Shown: positions 18,677 to 29,000 of the stretch, piece after piece
Position numbering within the stretch: the stretch's first letter is position 1
How the letters are laid out: each line of letters opens with the position of its first letter
Assembly: GCA_038124025.1 (NCBI GenBank)
Contig: JAYPBC010000001.1
Coordinates: 165,030 to 229,029 of the forward strand
Direction of reading: 5' to 3'
Length of the DNA stretch: 64,000 nucleotides
From: UBA1275 sp038124025
Lineage (GTDB): Bacteria > Bacteroidota > Rhodothermia > Balneolales > Balneolaceae
The notes under the pieces: model-generated
What the model was told of the DNA's origin: nothing
Database searches by the model: none
What the model saw: only the letters and a program-made list of their open reading frames with translations
Made by a program: the position numbers and the translations under genes

Positions 18677-19567
18677 TTATTTTGGATAGAGTGATTTTTT
18701 TGCAGCTAACAAAGTATTCTTCATAAGCATGGCCACGGTCATAGGACCCACTCCACCAGGTACAGGAGTAATCCAACTAGCTTTTTTCCGTACCGAATCA
18801 AAATCTACATCCCCCACCAACCGGTACCCTTTCTCCAGGGTTTCATCGGCTATCCGATTGATACCTACATCGATGATTACCACACCCTGCTTAACCATTT
18901 CGGCTTTTATTAAATTTGGTTGGCCAGCAGCCACAATCAGTATATCAGCACCAATGGTATGAGCGGTCAAATCTCGGGTATACTTATGACAGATAGTCGT
19001 TGTTGCTTTACCGGTAGAATTTTCTCTAGATAACATAACAGCCATTGGACTTCCTACAATATTACTAGCACCAACTACGACCGCATGCTGAGATTTAACA
19101 GGGATGCTGTAATACCTTAATAACTCCATTACTCCAGCAGGGGTACAGCTTTTGAAGCAAGGTTGATTGAGCGATAATCGTCCTACATTCATAGGATGAA
19201 ATCCATCCACATCTTTTCGATGATCAATAGCTTCAATCACGGTGTGTTGCGATAAATGACTAGGTAGTGGCATTTGAACCAATATTCCATCAATATCATC
19301 GTTTGAATTACATGAATAAATGATCTCGGTAAGCTCTTTTTCCGAAATTGTGTCTTGTAGAACCATGGTTTCGGTCTGTATTCCAACCTGTTGACAAGCT
19401 TTCGTCTTAGTTCCGGTGTATACTTTAGAAGCTGGATCATCTCCAACTAATATAACTTGCAAAAAAGGAGCTCGATTCCCCTTAGTACACCATTGCTGAA
19501 CATCTTCCTTTACTCGATTACGCAGAAGTTCTGCAACCATTTTACCATCTATTATTTCAGCGCTCAT
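18677..19567 (-). CDS. folD: methylenetetrahydrofolate dehydrogenase/cyclohydrolase
   Basis: The 296-residue bifunctional enzyme interconverts 5,10-methylene- and 10-formyl-tetrahydrofolate. It has the conserved substrate loop with Y50 and K54 in VYTGTKTKA, the IDGILVQMPLPSHL segment (DGxLVQxPLP), and PGGVGPMTVAMLMKNTL near the C-terminus, which together define FolD. Length is typical. It follows dacB by 68 bases. The 9-bp inverted repeat starts just after its stop. Confidence 0.98.
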   Translation of the reverse strand: MSAEIIDGKMVAELLRNRVKEDVQQWCTKGNRAPFLQVILVGDDPASKVYTGTKTKACQQVGIQTETMVLQDTISEKELTEIIYSCNSNDDIDGILVQMPLPSHLSQHTVIEAIDHRKDVDGFHPMNVGRLSLNQPCFKSCTPAGVMELLRYYSIPVKSQHAVVVGASNIVGSPMAVMLSRENSTGKATTTICHKYTRDLTAHTIGADILIVAAGQPNLIKAEMVKQGVVIIDVGINRIADETLEKGYRLVGDVDFDSVRKKASWITPVPGGVGPMTVAMLMKNTLLAAKKSLYPK

Positions 19568-19635
19568 AATTTAAACTTACTTGTTACATGTAAAGGAATG
19601 TAGTGTTTTTGGCTATACTTTCATCCATCAAGAGG

Positions 19636-21243
19636 CTAATACCTATAATAAAGGTACGTTAATATCTTATCATGTACCGCATCTATGGCGGACACTTTTG
19701 ACACAAAATTGTTGGCGGACATACTGAATATGAGTGTATTTCCTAATTCTGTGGTCAGATATCCACTGAGGCTTCTAGCTCCTCCAACATACCCGGTTTT
19801 AGCTTGCACCTGCCCCCTTAGTGGACTCGATTTCATCCGGTAATGCAACGTGCCGTCCTCTCCCATTATCGGTAAGGTACCTTTGAACACTTCTGAATTT
19901 GGATTCTGATGCATATTCAACAATAAATCGGTTAATACCGAGCTTGTTAAAAAGTTTCCCCCGGCCAATCCCGAACCATCTCGCATAACTACATAGGTTG
20001 TATCTAATCCCATAGAGCCCAATATTTCACGGGCTTTTTGAATGCCACCAACTGTACTTCCCGGGCCAGCTTGGGTTTCAGCGGAAAGTGTTTTCAGGAG
20101 CATTTCAGCATAGAAATTATCACTTTCTTTATTCAACCAAGTGATCATTTCTTGGAGTTCAGGTGACTCAACCGCCCCTATATACTCCCACCCCGTCATA
20201 AGATCGGAAGTCATATTGGTAGAATACCAATTCGGCGGATATCCTGACCACAGTGCCGTACCCATTTGTTCACTAGCAAGCCCAGTGAGTGAATGGTTAC
20301 TCGTAGTCTCCAATATATCCGGCCACCAACGCTCAATTCTATAAGGAGCCTCATCTTTCTGGGAATCTTTCATGCCATTTGCCTCTAAATAATCGACAAA
20401 TGAGTCCATAAAGAATGCCGGAGCATCATAAATGGCTAGTGATTCGGTTTCTTTATAGCCTTGTGGTAAACTACTGGCCAAATACAGTTTATTGGTTTGC
20501 CAAGACCTACGGTAATATTCATCATATTTTGTATTGACTGGGGCTATCCTTTGTTCATTTATAAACTCTACATAGTCAGTTTGATTTGGAAACCAGTTTA
20601 TCTGTGGGGATGCACCTATTTCACCATCAGCTAACACTTCTAAATCTACCGCATTGTTATTGAAACTGAGTTCACTAATCTCTACACCATAATAGAAATT
20701 CAAATCGTCCCAATCCCAACCCTTCGGATATACCTCGGCATCAAAATAACCCAATCGGCCAATCCATTGACCCGTCCAGCCAGAGATGCCCGCATTTTTA
20801 AGTAACTCTCGAAATTGCTGGAACACATGATATCTGTTTTCCTCAAATAAAAATCCAGAGATACTAGGGTCTCCTTTACCCACTATCATTAAATCTCCTA
20901 CCCAGGTAGAATCATCCAGATATCCTTTGCCATATATAGGTGTTTGATAGCGAAATTCAGCTCCTAATTCTTCTAAGACGGCAGCGGAGGTGATCAACTT
21001 CATATTGGAAGCGGGTACAATCCATTTTTGATCATTCCATGATTCTAGTAACTGACCTTGTTCATCTGTAACTGAAATAGACCAATGTACCCCATCCAAT
21101 TCCTGTTGCATGATAATGTCTTCTACACTCTGAGCATGAACGAGCATAGGTAAAAGGAATACCCCCAGTGTGACAAATAATTGCATGATGACGTGATTAA
21201 ATGCGCGGCTATTCTGCTGTCTAATTATTTTCATTTGCCACAT
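19636..21243 (-). CDS. dacB: D-alanyl-D-alanine carboxypeptidase/endopeptidase, PBP4 class
   Basis: The 535-residue protein has a signal peptide (about 1-38, ending VHAQ) and the three class C penicillin-binding motifs: S79-N-M-K82 (SxxK nucleophile), SDN in SDNFYAEMLLK (SxN), and KTG in AKTGYVGG near the C-terminus. The large insert between the first two motifs is normal for the PBP4 family. It acts in the periplasm, trimming D-Ala and cutting cross-links. It lies 24 bases after the ptsN-like gene. Two close ATGs (M1, M4) are possible starts. Confidence 0.94.
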   Translation of the reverse strand: MWQMKIIRQQNSRAFNHVIMQLFVTLGVFLLPMLVHAQSVEDIIMQQELDGVHWSISVTDEQGQLLESWNDQKWIVPASNMKLITSAAVLEELGAEFRYQTPIYGKGYLDDSTWVGDLMIVGKGDPSISGFLFEENRYHVFQQFRELLKNAGISGWTGQWIGRLGYFDAEVYPKGWDWDDLNFYYGVEISELSFNNNAVDLEVLADGEIGASPQINWFPNQTDYVEFINEQRIAPVNTKYDEYYRRSWQTNKLYLASSLPQGYKETESLAIYDAPAFFMDSFVDYLEANGMKDSQKDEAPYRIERWWPDILETTSNHSLTGLASEQMGTALWSGYPPNWYSTNMTSDLMTGWEYIGAVESPELQEMITWLNKESDNFYAEMLLKTLSAETQAGPGSTVGGIQKAREILGSMGLDTTYVVMRDGSGLAGGNFLTSSVLTDLLLNMHQNPNSEVFKGTLPIMGEDGTLHYRMKSSPLRGQVQAKTGYVGGARSLSGYLTTELGNTLIFSMSANNFVSKVSAIDAVHDKILTYLYYRY

Positions 21244-21267
21244 GAGCTAAGTATCTAACGTTTTATT

Positions 21268-21735
21268 TTAATTATGTAGGCTTAATTCTTTTTGCTCGAA
21301 AAGTTTTACAAGATTCTCCGAATCTGGTGCCACCAATAAATCTGCTCGAAAATCGTCATAATTCATGAGAGTTGAAACTCTGCTTAACAATCGGATGTGA
21401 CGTCGGTGGTCGGAATAAGGACCGACCAATAGAAATATAAGTTGAACAGGTCTTGAGTCAATTGAATTGAATTCTACTGGTTCTTTTAGACGTGCAAAAG
21501 CAACATAGTTTTCATCTACCGCATCCGTTTTACCATGAGGTATGGCCAAACCTTGTCCCACACCAGTTGACATAATTTTTTCCCGCGAAATAATTGCCCC
21601 TCGTATTTCTTCGAGTAATTCACCATCCATAATATCAACAAAGGTATCTACCAATGCATTTATTGCATCGAATTTATCTTCGACCTGTATATCCAACAGA
21701 ATATTTTTCGAATGGAGTAACTGATGAATAGTCAA
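21268..21735 (-). CDS. ptsN: PTS EIIA-like regulatory protein (PtsN type)
   Basis: The 155-residue protein is an EIIA-2 domain with the phosphorylatable histidine H67 in LAIPHGKTDAV and the following strand pattern FARLKEPVEF and VQLIFLLVGP. No permease or EIIB/EIIC gene is nearby, so a regulatory (nitrogen-type PTS) role is likely rather than sugar uptake. No ATG lies upstream of the conserved fold; the best start is TTG at 21735. That TTG sits inside TACCTTTG, which also matches the -7 promoter consensus, so the start deserves care. Confidence 0.82.
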   Translation of the reverse strand: MTIHQLLHSKNILLDIQVEDKFDAINALVDTFVDIMDGELLEEIRGAIISREKIMSTGVGQGLAIPHGKTDAVDENYVAFARLKEPVEFNSIDSRPVQLIFLLVGPYSDHRRHIRLLSRVSTLMNYDDFRADLLVAPDSENLVKLFEQKELSLHN

Positions 21736-21884
21736 AGGTAGTACGGTCTAATATAGTGAATAGCTTGTCTACAAAATACGTAGGGAGCTGTGAACTTTCC
21801 AGCTGAACCCTAAGGTGGTAAACTACGACAAAGTAACGACGAAACTTAAAAAGTGAAAGACCTCATTTTTTTGTAAACTTGGGT

Positions 21885-22553
21885 ATGTTGTTTCGTCAAA
21901 TTTTATCGGTATTTGAGAAAGATTTACGAGTCGAGTTTCGCAGTAAATATGCCTTAAATATGGTCTCAGCGTTTATAGTGGCTGCACTTTTACTCGTTCT
22001 ATTCACTCTGCGAGCGCAAGAGCTTCAACCTACCCCTAAGAGTGGTATAATTTGGATTATTGTGTTGTTCGCCTCCCTGACCGTTCTAGGACGAAGTTTT
22101 ATCATGGAAACCGACAAGGGCACCTTTCAAACCCTTCAGATTTACTCCAATGCAACCGCTGTCTATCTAGGAAAATATCTTTACAACTTGGGCTTCAGTC
22201 TATTGATTCACTTGCTTAGTTTTGGTTTGTATGGCTTTTTAATTAAATGGTCTATTCAATCTTATCCTGCTTTTTTATACATCATGATATTCGGTACGAT
22301 GGGCTTGTCATCGGTGTGTACATTGATCGCAGCCATTGTTTCACAAGCTGACCGACAGGGTGCCATTTTTTCCGTACTTAGCATCCCTTTATTTGTACCA
22401 TTTATATTGTTGTTATCCCGATTAACCAAAAAAGCGTTTGTGGATGGAATGGCCGGTTGGTGGAATTCTGAAGTGGCTGCTCTTGTCGGTTTTGTGGGAG
22501 TAACAAGTGTGGCGGGTTGGTTGCTATTTGACTTTATTTGGGAGGAGGATTAA
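21885..22553 (+). CDS. ccmB: heme exporter protein CcmB
   Basis: The 222-residue protein starts at the ATG at 21885 (a TTG two codons earlier is less likely). It begins with the cytosolic segment FEKDLRVEFRSKYALNMV typical of CcmB and then has six membrane helices; SLTVLGRSFIMETDKGTFQTL matches the family. CcmB is the membrane part of the CcmAB transporter needed for cytochrome c maturation. No ccmA or ccmC is in the window, so its partners are elsewhere. It precedes holB with a one-base stop/start overlap (TAATG). Confidence 0.85.
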   Translation: MLFRQILSVFEKDLRVEFRSKYALNMVSAFIVAALLLVLFTLRAQELQPTPKSGIIWIIVLFASLTVLGRSFIMETDKGTFQTLQIYSNATAVYLGKYLYNLGFSLLIHLLSFGLYGFLIKWSIQSYPAFLYIMIFGTMGLSSVCTLIAAIVSQADRQGAIFSVLSIPLFVPFILLLSRLTKKAFVDGMAGWWNSEVAALVGFVGVTSVAGWLLFDFIWEED

Positions 22554-23713
22554 TGGCGTTTTTGTCCGACGATTTAATTGGTCAACAAAGAGTGAAAGAA
22601 CTCTTAAACAGCATTATAGAGCGCGATCGAATTAGCCATGCCTATTTATTTTCAGGGCCTAAAGGCAGTGGCACGTTGCCGTTTGCATTACGATTCGCAG
22701 AGTGCATAAACCATACTGAAGATACACCTAACATAAAATTAAGCTGGCATAAACACCCTGATATTCACGTATTTATCCCCATGCCTAGCTCGGCAGGATC
22801 TCAAGAAAGGAATGAACGCCTAGAATGGTTGAGTGAAGACAGTTACAATCTCATTGAGTACGCCGACCGACCTGACTCAGATAAAGAACGCAGTAGAAAC
22901 CGCCAAGCTTTTTATTCCATCGATTATTTTCGCTCTGAAATACGTCCGGTCACAAGACTTCGTCCCTACCAAGGTAAAAAAGTAGTGGTTATCATGACTC
23001 AAGTCGAGACCATGAGAAAAGAAACCGCCAACTCTTTTCTGAAGTTACTAGAGGAGCCCTCTGAAGGAATTGTATTCATTCTAACCACTCATCACTACGA
23101 ACAGCTGCTTCCCACCATTACTTCCCGTTGCCAGCATATTGCATTCGGAGAAAACACGCTAGCTGACGTGCAAAAAGCATTAATGGACCGTGATCAATTG
23201 CCCAAAGATAAGGCAACACTGGTTGCCAAATTAACCCAGGGTAATTATGCCAAAACTAAAGATATTGACCTAGATCTTATCGAACAAAGTCGGGCAGAAA
23301 TGATTGATTTCATTCGGAGTTCATACGTTTTAGACGTCATAAAAATCAATTCCATCATATTAAATTGGACGTCTACCAGAAATACAGAAGGACTCATTCA
23401 ACTCATCGAGTTGTTTGAATCATTTTTAAGAGATTTAGTGGTATTTACACACACCCAAAATGCCGAATCACTTATTCATGAGGACCAAGAGGAAACCATT
23501 AAAAATATGGTACTGAATCTAAAGAAGGCAGACTACGAGGCCATGATTGATTTACTCTCACCTGTTTACGCTGAGTTACGGCAAAATGTCCAACCAAAAT
23601 TATTATTTACTGTGTTAGCTTTTAATTTTTCAGCACTACTGCGCGGCCAAAATGAGACCTTTTCAAAAGATCTTGCGTTTAAGCATTTACCTGCATTATA
23701 TATACAACCATAG
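22553..23713 (+). CDS. holB: DNA polymerase III delta-prime subunit
   Basis: The 386-residue protein is a clamp-loader AAA+ subunit: LIGQQRVKELLNSIIERDRISHAYLFSGPKGSGTL carries a weakened P-loop (GPKGSGT), and LKLLEEPSEGIVFILTT with TITSRCQ gives the sensor and SRC motifs. The frame is open five codons further up, but the ATG at 22553 is preceded by GGGAGGAGG at ideal spacing and overlaps the ccmB stop by one base. The zinc cysteines of the E. coli protein are not evident. It is followed after three bases by dapF. Confidence 0.92.
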   Translation: MAFLSDDLIGQQRVKELLNSIIERDRISHAYLFSGPKGSGTLPFALRFAECINHTEDTPNIKLSWHKHPDIHVFIPMPSSAGSQERNERLEWLSEDSYNLIEYADRPDSDKERSRNRQAFYSIDYFRSEIRPVTRLRPYQGKKVVVIMTQVETMRKETANSFLKLLEEPSEGIVFILTTHHYEQLLPTITSRCQHIAFGENTLADVQKALMDRDQLPKDKATLVAKLTQGNYAKTKDIDLDLIEQSRAEMIDFIRSSYVLDVIKINSIILNWTSTRNTEGLIQLIELFESFLRDLVVFTHTQNAESLIHEDQEETIKNMVLNLKKADYEAMIDLLSPVYAELRQNVQPKLLFTVLAFNFSALLRGQNETFSKDLAFKHLPALYIQP

Positions 23714-23716
23714 ATT

Positions 23717-24652
23717 ATGACAGAGAAATTTCACTTCCAAAAATTAGAGGCTACTGGAAATGACTTTATTCTGGTTGATGCGAGAAATCAAGATATCCCG
23801 TTAGAGCATTTAGCCGATATTGGCCCGAAGATATGTCATCGTAAAACGGGTATTGGAGCCGATGGATTACTCATTCTGTACCCCCACTCAACCATGGGTG
23901 CTGACTATACCATGATCTATAAAAATGCCGACGGTAGCGATGCCGGAATGTGTGGTAATGGCGGGAGAGCCATCGCTTTTTATGCTTCTCAAAATGGTTT
24001 TGCGGACACCCACCGATTTCAAGTTCATGACCAAATATATGAGGCTTTTATTCATCCAGGTAGCCATCAGGTAGAGTTACGATTCCCGGACTGTGAGGCA
24101 CCACATCTAATTTCCGAGCAATGGGTTGCTCAAATAAATCAGTTTCGTGCTTCACAGAAACCAAACAACGAATCTGCCGATACTCCAGAATTTATTACTG
24201 AATCGGCATACACCGTCTATCCTCAGACCGAACATGTAGTGCTTTTTACCCTTGATCCTTTAACTATGCACCCCAATGAATCACTAAAAAAACTTGGGGC
24301 AAGCATTCGCAAAGATCCTTTTTTTAAACCTAAAGGTACCAATGTGAATTTTGTTTGCAGCCAGCAAGCTCATCATATTCGACTAGAAACCTATGAACGT
24401 GGAGTTGAAAATTTCACCCTCGCATGTGGAACTGGTGCTATTGCAAGTGCGTTGTCAATGCACATTAAACAGGACGGAAAAATGGGTTTACACTCATATA
24501 AGGTTGAGGTGCAGGGAGGACTCTTAGAAATTTCCTTTGATTTCGCAGGGGTTGATTCAATTTCTAAGAATGAGCTTGTCAGGCCCTTCACAAAAGTCTG
24601 TCTAAAAGGCCCTGCTAGAATAGTATATAATGGTATTTGGGCGGGTAATTGA
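23717..24652 (+). CDS. dapF: diaminopimelate epimerase
   Basis: The 311-residue enzyme turns LL-diaminopimelate into the meso form, for lysine and peptidoglycan. The two catalytic cysteines are in MCGNGGRA (C79) and ACGTGAIAS (C-terminal half), and the N-terminus reads KLEATGNDFILVD. It is about 35 residues longer than E. coli DapF owing to an insert near residues 130-170. The spacing (three bases after holB) indicates co-transcription. The stop TGA lies one base before the next ATG. Confidence 0.97.
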   Translation: MTEKFHFQKLEATGNDFILVDARNQDIPLEHLADIGPKICHRKTGIGADGLLILYPHSTMGADYTMIYKNADGSDAGMCGNGGRAIAFYASQNGFADTHRFQVHDQIYEAFIHPGSHQVELRFPDCEAPHLISEQWVAQINQFRASQKPNNESADTPEFITESAYTVYPQTEHVVLFTLDPLTMHPNESLKKLGASIRKDPFFKPKGTNVNFVCSQQAHHIRLETYERGVENFTLACGTGAIASALSMHIKQDGKMGLHSYKVEVQGGLLEISFDFAGVDSISKNELVRPFTKVCLKGPARIVYNGIWAGN

Positions 24653-24653
24653 A

Positions 24654-25991
24654 ATGCAAATAATTGCGTTATCACTATCTGCACGTACCAATCAAAGCAA
24701 ATTACCTAAGCTTTACTTAATTCTAAGTTTTTTTTTGTTGGTTTCAATGAGCTGTAGTTCAACGGTAAATTTAACACAAAGCAGCTCCCCTATTCCTCAG
24801 GTGAATAGCTTACTGGTTTTGCCGGGTCAACGTAGCATCCCAGATAATATCCGAAGTGTTCAATTTTTTAGCTCATCTCAATCCAACAATCCTCTAGTCA
24901 CAGCCCGGTTAAAATCCAATGATCGACTTATTCTCCGCTTCGATGAGTTAAGTGAAATCAATGGGATGTTTCGTATTCACTTTACCCATCGCAATAGTAA
25001 CTGGACGCAGAGTAACCTTCCATCCACTTGGTTTATGGACTCACCGAATGAACGTATAGTCCAAGGAGGGATTAGAAATAAAAGTAATAGCGTACCCTTT
25101 CACAGTTACGATATACAGTTATCGATGCACGATCTTGAGTTTTTACTAAGTGGATATTATTTAATTCATGTTTCAGATTATACCACAGGGATTGAGCTAT
25201 TCAGCCTGCCTTTTGCTTTGACCGAGCAACGCGGCACACTAAAAATGGATGGAGAAACCCTATACAATAAAGGGAATCTAGGTGCGGCGGTTGATAGAAT
25301 CTTTTCAGAGTTTAGCTTTCCAGAATTTGTTGAAGTGCCTGTTTTTGACTTGAATTTTGATATGATTCAAGACGGATTTCTACCTCAAACTACAAGAGCG
25401 AGAGGAAAAGATTTTAGTGAGAAGAAGGTGGCTAAATTTTACCTAGAAGAATCTCAAAGCTTTCCGGCTAATAGACGCTTTTATACACTCAATCTATCAA
25501 GTTTCAGTTTATCAAATCAAGATATCTTAGAGTATGAAGAGTCCGCTGATCTCCCTCAAATAACCTTAAAAGAAGATTTTTTGTCCTTTAGTGACTCCCC
25601 TTATATTCTTCAATCGATGTTTGGTAATCCTAGCAGATCCAACACCGCACGATATGCCTTGGTTAATTTCAGGTTTAACCCTATGGGCGCCGGCCCTAGT
25701 TATGAAGATGAACTTTTTGTGGTAGGTGACTTTAATCAGTGGTCGGAATCCAAGCAACATAAAATGAAATGGAACCCAGAATTGCGTTTATTTGAAACCA
25801 CTGTATTATTAAAAGAAGGATCCTATCGATATACCTATGCTACTCGTAATAGTACCCAACTCGATATAGTTGAATTAGGAAGTAGCCTTACCAAGGAAAA
25901 CCAATGGTATACCGGGATAGTATTTTACCGAGATCCGAACCTACAATACGACCGTATTTTATTCATTGGAAAGGTTCAACTACAGCCTTAG
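24654..25991 (+). CDS. type IX secretion plug-family lipoprotein (DUF5103)
   Basis: From the ATG at 24654 the product has 445 residues (an ATG eight codons upstream is inside dapF). A lipoprotein signal ends at the lipobox VSMSC. The body matches the DUF5103/T9SS plug pattern: SVQFFSSSQSNNPLVTARL, RLILRFDEL, FRIHFTHRNSNWTQSNLPSTWF, a SGYYLIHVSDY strand, and a C-terminal FNQW plus SYRYTYATRN segment resembling an early-set (CBM48-like) domain. The family plugs the SprA translocon of the type IX secretion system, so its presence suggests this organism has T9SS. It follows dapF without a gap. Confidence 0.78.
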   Translation: MQIIALSLSARTNQSKLPKLYLILSFFLLVSMSCSSTVNLTQSSSPIPQVNSLLVLPGQRSIPDNIRSVQFFSSSQSNNPLVTARLKSNDRLILRFDELSEINGMFRIHFTHRNSNWTQSNLPSTWFMDSPNERIVQGGIRNKSNSVPFHSYDIQLSMHDLEFLLSGYYLIHVSDYTTGIELFSLPFALTEQRGTLKMDGETLYNKGNLGAAVDRIFSEFSFPEFVEVPVFDLNFDMIQDGFLPQTTRARGKDFSEKKVAKFYLEESQSFPANRRFYTLNLSSFSLSNQDILEYEESADLPQITLKEDFLSFSDSPYILQSMFGNPSRSNTARYALVNFRFNPMGAGPSYEDELFVVGDFNQWSESKQHKMKWNPELRLFETTVLLKEGSYRYTYATRNSTQLDIVELGSSLTKENQWYTGIVFYRDPNLQYDRILFIGKVQLQP

Positions 25992-26045
25992 AATTAGACT
26001 CGCAAAGGGTACTAAAGGAAAGTTTTTGAGTTATTCTGCTAGGTA

Positions 26046-29000
26046 TTAAAAATCTATACCTATTGAAAAATAATGAATGGGTTTATTTGAAAACCCATCT
26101 CTATTGTATGCCCAACCTACATCATACCGCAGTGGTAAGCCAAAAACGATGGTTCTAAGTCCAAATCCAGAACCAATTAATAAATCCCCATCTAGATAGG
26201 AAAAGGTATTCCCATTTTCGTCTTGAAAGGTAGTAGGTTCACTAATATTAAAATCAAGTGAAGCATCGTTAACTATTGGATTTCCATTAATATCGGTGAT
26301 CCCATAATCAATTTGTTGTCCCCAAGCGGTACCCACATCGAAAAAAGCGACTCCCGTTACATTGTATAATGGCAAGATTGGAAGCGCTCCTGGTATAACA
26401 GCTGCAAATAATGGAAATCTAAACTCTGCGTTAATGAGACCAAAATTATCACCGTATACCGAATTATATCTATGCCCCCTGAGCGGAACAGCAGGTTGTG
26501 TAAAAAAGGTGTCTGCCAAGCGCTCAAAAGGAATTCCGTTATTTGACCACTGATAATTAATCCAACCCATCATCCCACCTAAGAAATACGTCTGTGAATC
26601 TTTTCCTACAGATGCTCCACCACTACCTCGTAGTGCAATGGTGTAGTTATAACCAAGATTAATGTAGCTACGAAAGTCGCCCATAACCGAGGCGAAGCTT
26701 GGGGCATCTGTACCAATACCAGGGCTCCCTGATAAACTTAGAGTGTATCGAATTCCACCTTGTGGGGTAATAAACCCAGGTAATGTGGCATCTTTGGTAA
26801 AGGACATAGTTGGATATAAGAAAGAGCTCTTAAGGTTACTTGCTTCAGTAACTCCATATGAGTAGAGGCCTCCAAATGCTGCTACGGCATCATAATCACG
26901 TGCAATCCCAATCCAATTTAGTCCCCCATCAACCCGTGTGAATTTATCAAATGGATATTGAACCGATAATCCACCCCCAAAAGTTCTGAAGCGTAATAGA
27001 TCCCCACCAAATGTTTGATATTGTCTAGAAGTGTGAAAATAAGAGGCAAACCAATTCATTCTGTTTTTTAAATATCCATATTGCAAGGTGTAGTCACTAT
27101 TGCGTAGATCGGTCTGGAAATTGGTACCCATAGAAAGTTGATGATCCCCCAGCAGATCACTAATCATGAACTGGGTGAGTGCATATGCTCCGTAACTAGA
27201 GGCTGCTACCGTTGGGCTATAAGCGATATCAGTTGAAAAAGTAAGCCGATAAGCTCTAGGTGCATATCGTCCGTCTAAAGTGATATTATCATTGGGCTCG
27301 AAAATAAATTCATCTTCCAATAATATGGTACTGTCCAAAATCACTTCCTCTGAAAACACGTAATTTCTAAAATCAACTTCGCCTGTTTCTTCGAAATCGA
27401 CTACTTGATAATCCGGATCACTAAGTCGCTCCTCTTCCTCCAATTCTTCCCGTTCTGCCCCACTTAGCAACCCTTGATTAAAAAGATCGTAGGCGTATCG
27501 GATTGCAGGCACGCGCTGTTCAGGTGCCTCCAAACTCCTTCGTTGTGCCCAATAATTTGGCTTTAAGCTGGTAGCCCTTGCATTGTTTAATGGATTTTTC
27601 AGTAAAAATATGTCTAAATAACCTTCATTGATTGAACTAAATGCAACTCTTGAACCGTCAGCACTGATAGAAAATTGTGAAACTCCTGTCTGTAAATTGG
27701 TAAGAACCTTCCATTCATTGGTTGTAGGATCTATCTGATATAGATTCTGTATACCATTTTGATCCGATTGGAATACGATAGTACCATCCTGTATCTGTTG
27801 TGGCTGATGTTCATTCCAATCCTTACTAAAGGTAATTCTACTTACGGTGTCACTACCAATATCGAGTTGATAAATATCACTCTGATAAATGGTCTTTTGT
27901 TCCAATAAGGCACTTTCTAGGGTGGCTTGTTTAAGTCTCAATAAATTTCCACGCTCAGAACTAAACAAAATACTTTTAGAGTCTAAAGTCCAACTAGGTT
28001 CATAGTCAGAAACGAAATCTTGGGTAAGATTAGTAAGTTGCTTCTCTTCCAAGTCATACACAAATATATCTTGATAAGGACCTACATTCCCATCAAAGGC
28101 TAGTTTTTTTCCATCTGGGGACCAGGATACCGAACCTATGGCATCTAATTCCAGCAATGAAATCCTTTCGACCTCGGTACTCTGATAATCGATAATGGCA
28201 ATTTCGTCAAATCCTTTACTCTTGGTTGATAGCACTATTTTACGCCCATCTGGGGACCAACTTAGATTTGGTTTTAAAATATTTAACTCTTCGAAAGCAG
28301 GGTCATCTTCACCTCGAATGACCGTTTTTAATCGTTTCTTCGTCAATGCATCTATTACTATAACATCGAAATAACCTCTTTTATTGGTTATAAACGCTAT
28401 TCTATCACCCTGGGGAGATATTTTTGGAGAGGTATTGTACGAACCATAATCCCCTCTTTCTGTCATTAAAGTGGCTATACGATCAGCTAATTCACGATCA
28501 GCTACTTCTGGGAAATAACGTTTTCGGAGTGCATCTTCCCACCTTTCGGAAAGTTCCTGAACCGTTAAACCAATGGATTGTTGAAACCCATTTTCTACGC
28601 TCCTTGTACTTTTTACCTTTTCAAGCACCTCTGCTATTTTCTCTCGTCCGTATTCTTCGGCAATGAAATTCCAAACCGACTGACCTCCACGGTAGGCGTA
28701 ATATCCACTTAGATAAGGAATGGGTGGTAAATAATTATTGAGTACGGCATCTCGAATAAACATATCGGTGTTCGTATCCCACCCCAGCGCCATATACTCC
28801 GCTAAACCTTCCTCAAACCATAGCGGTAAAACCAACTGTATATTATTGCGTAGAATGGATTGAATAGAGCCACCGTAGAACAAATCATTAAAGACTGCAT
28901 GCACCAACTCATGATGTAAGGTCCTCCTAAAATCATTATAATCCCCATCGAAAGGTACGGTCATTCTATTCTTCATCTTGTCGGTGACCCCACCTATACC

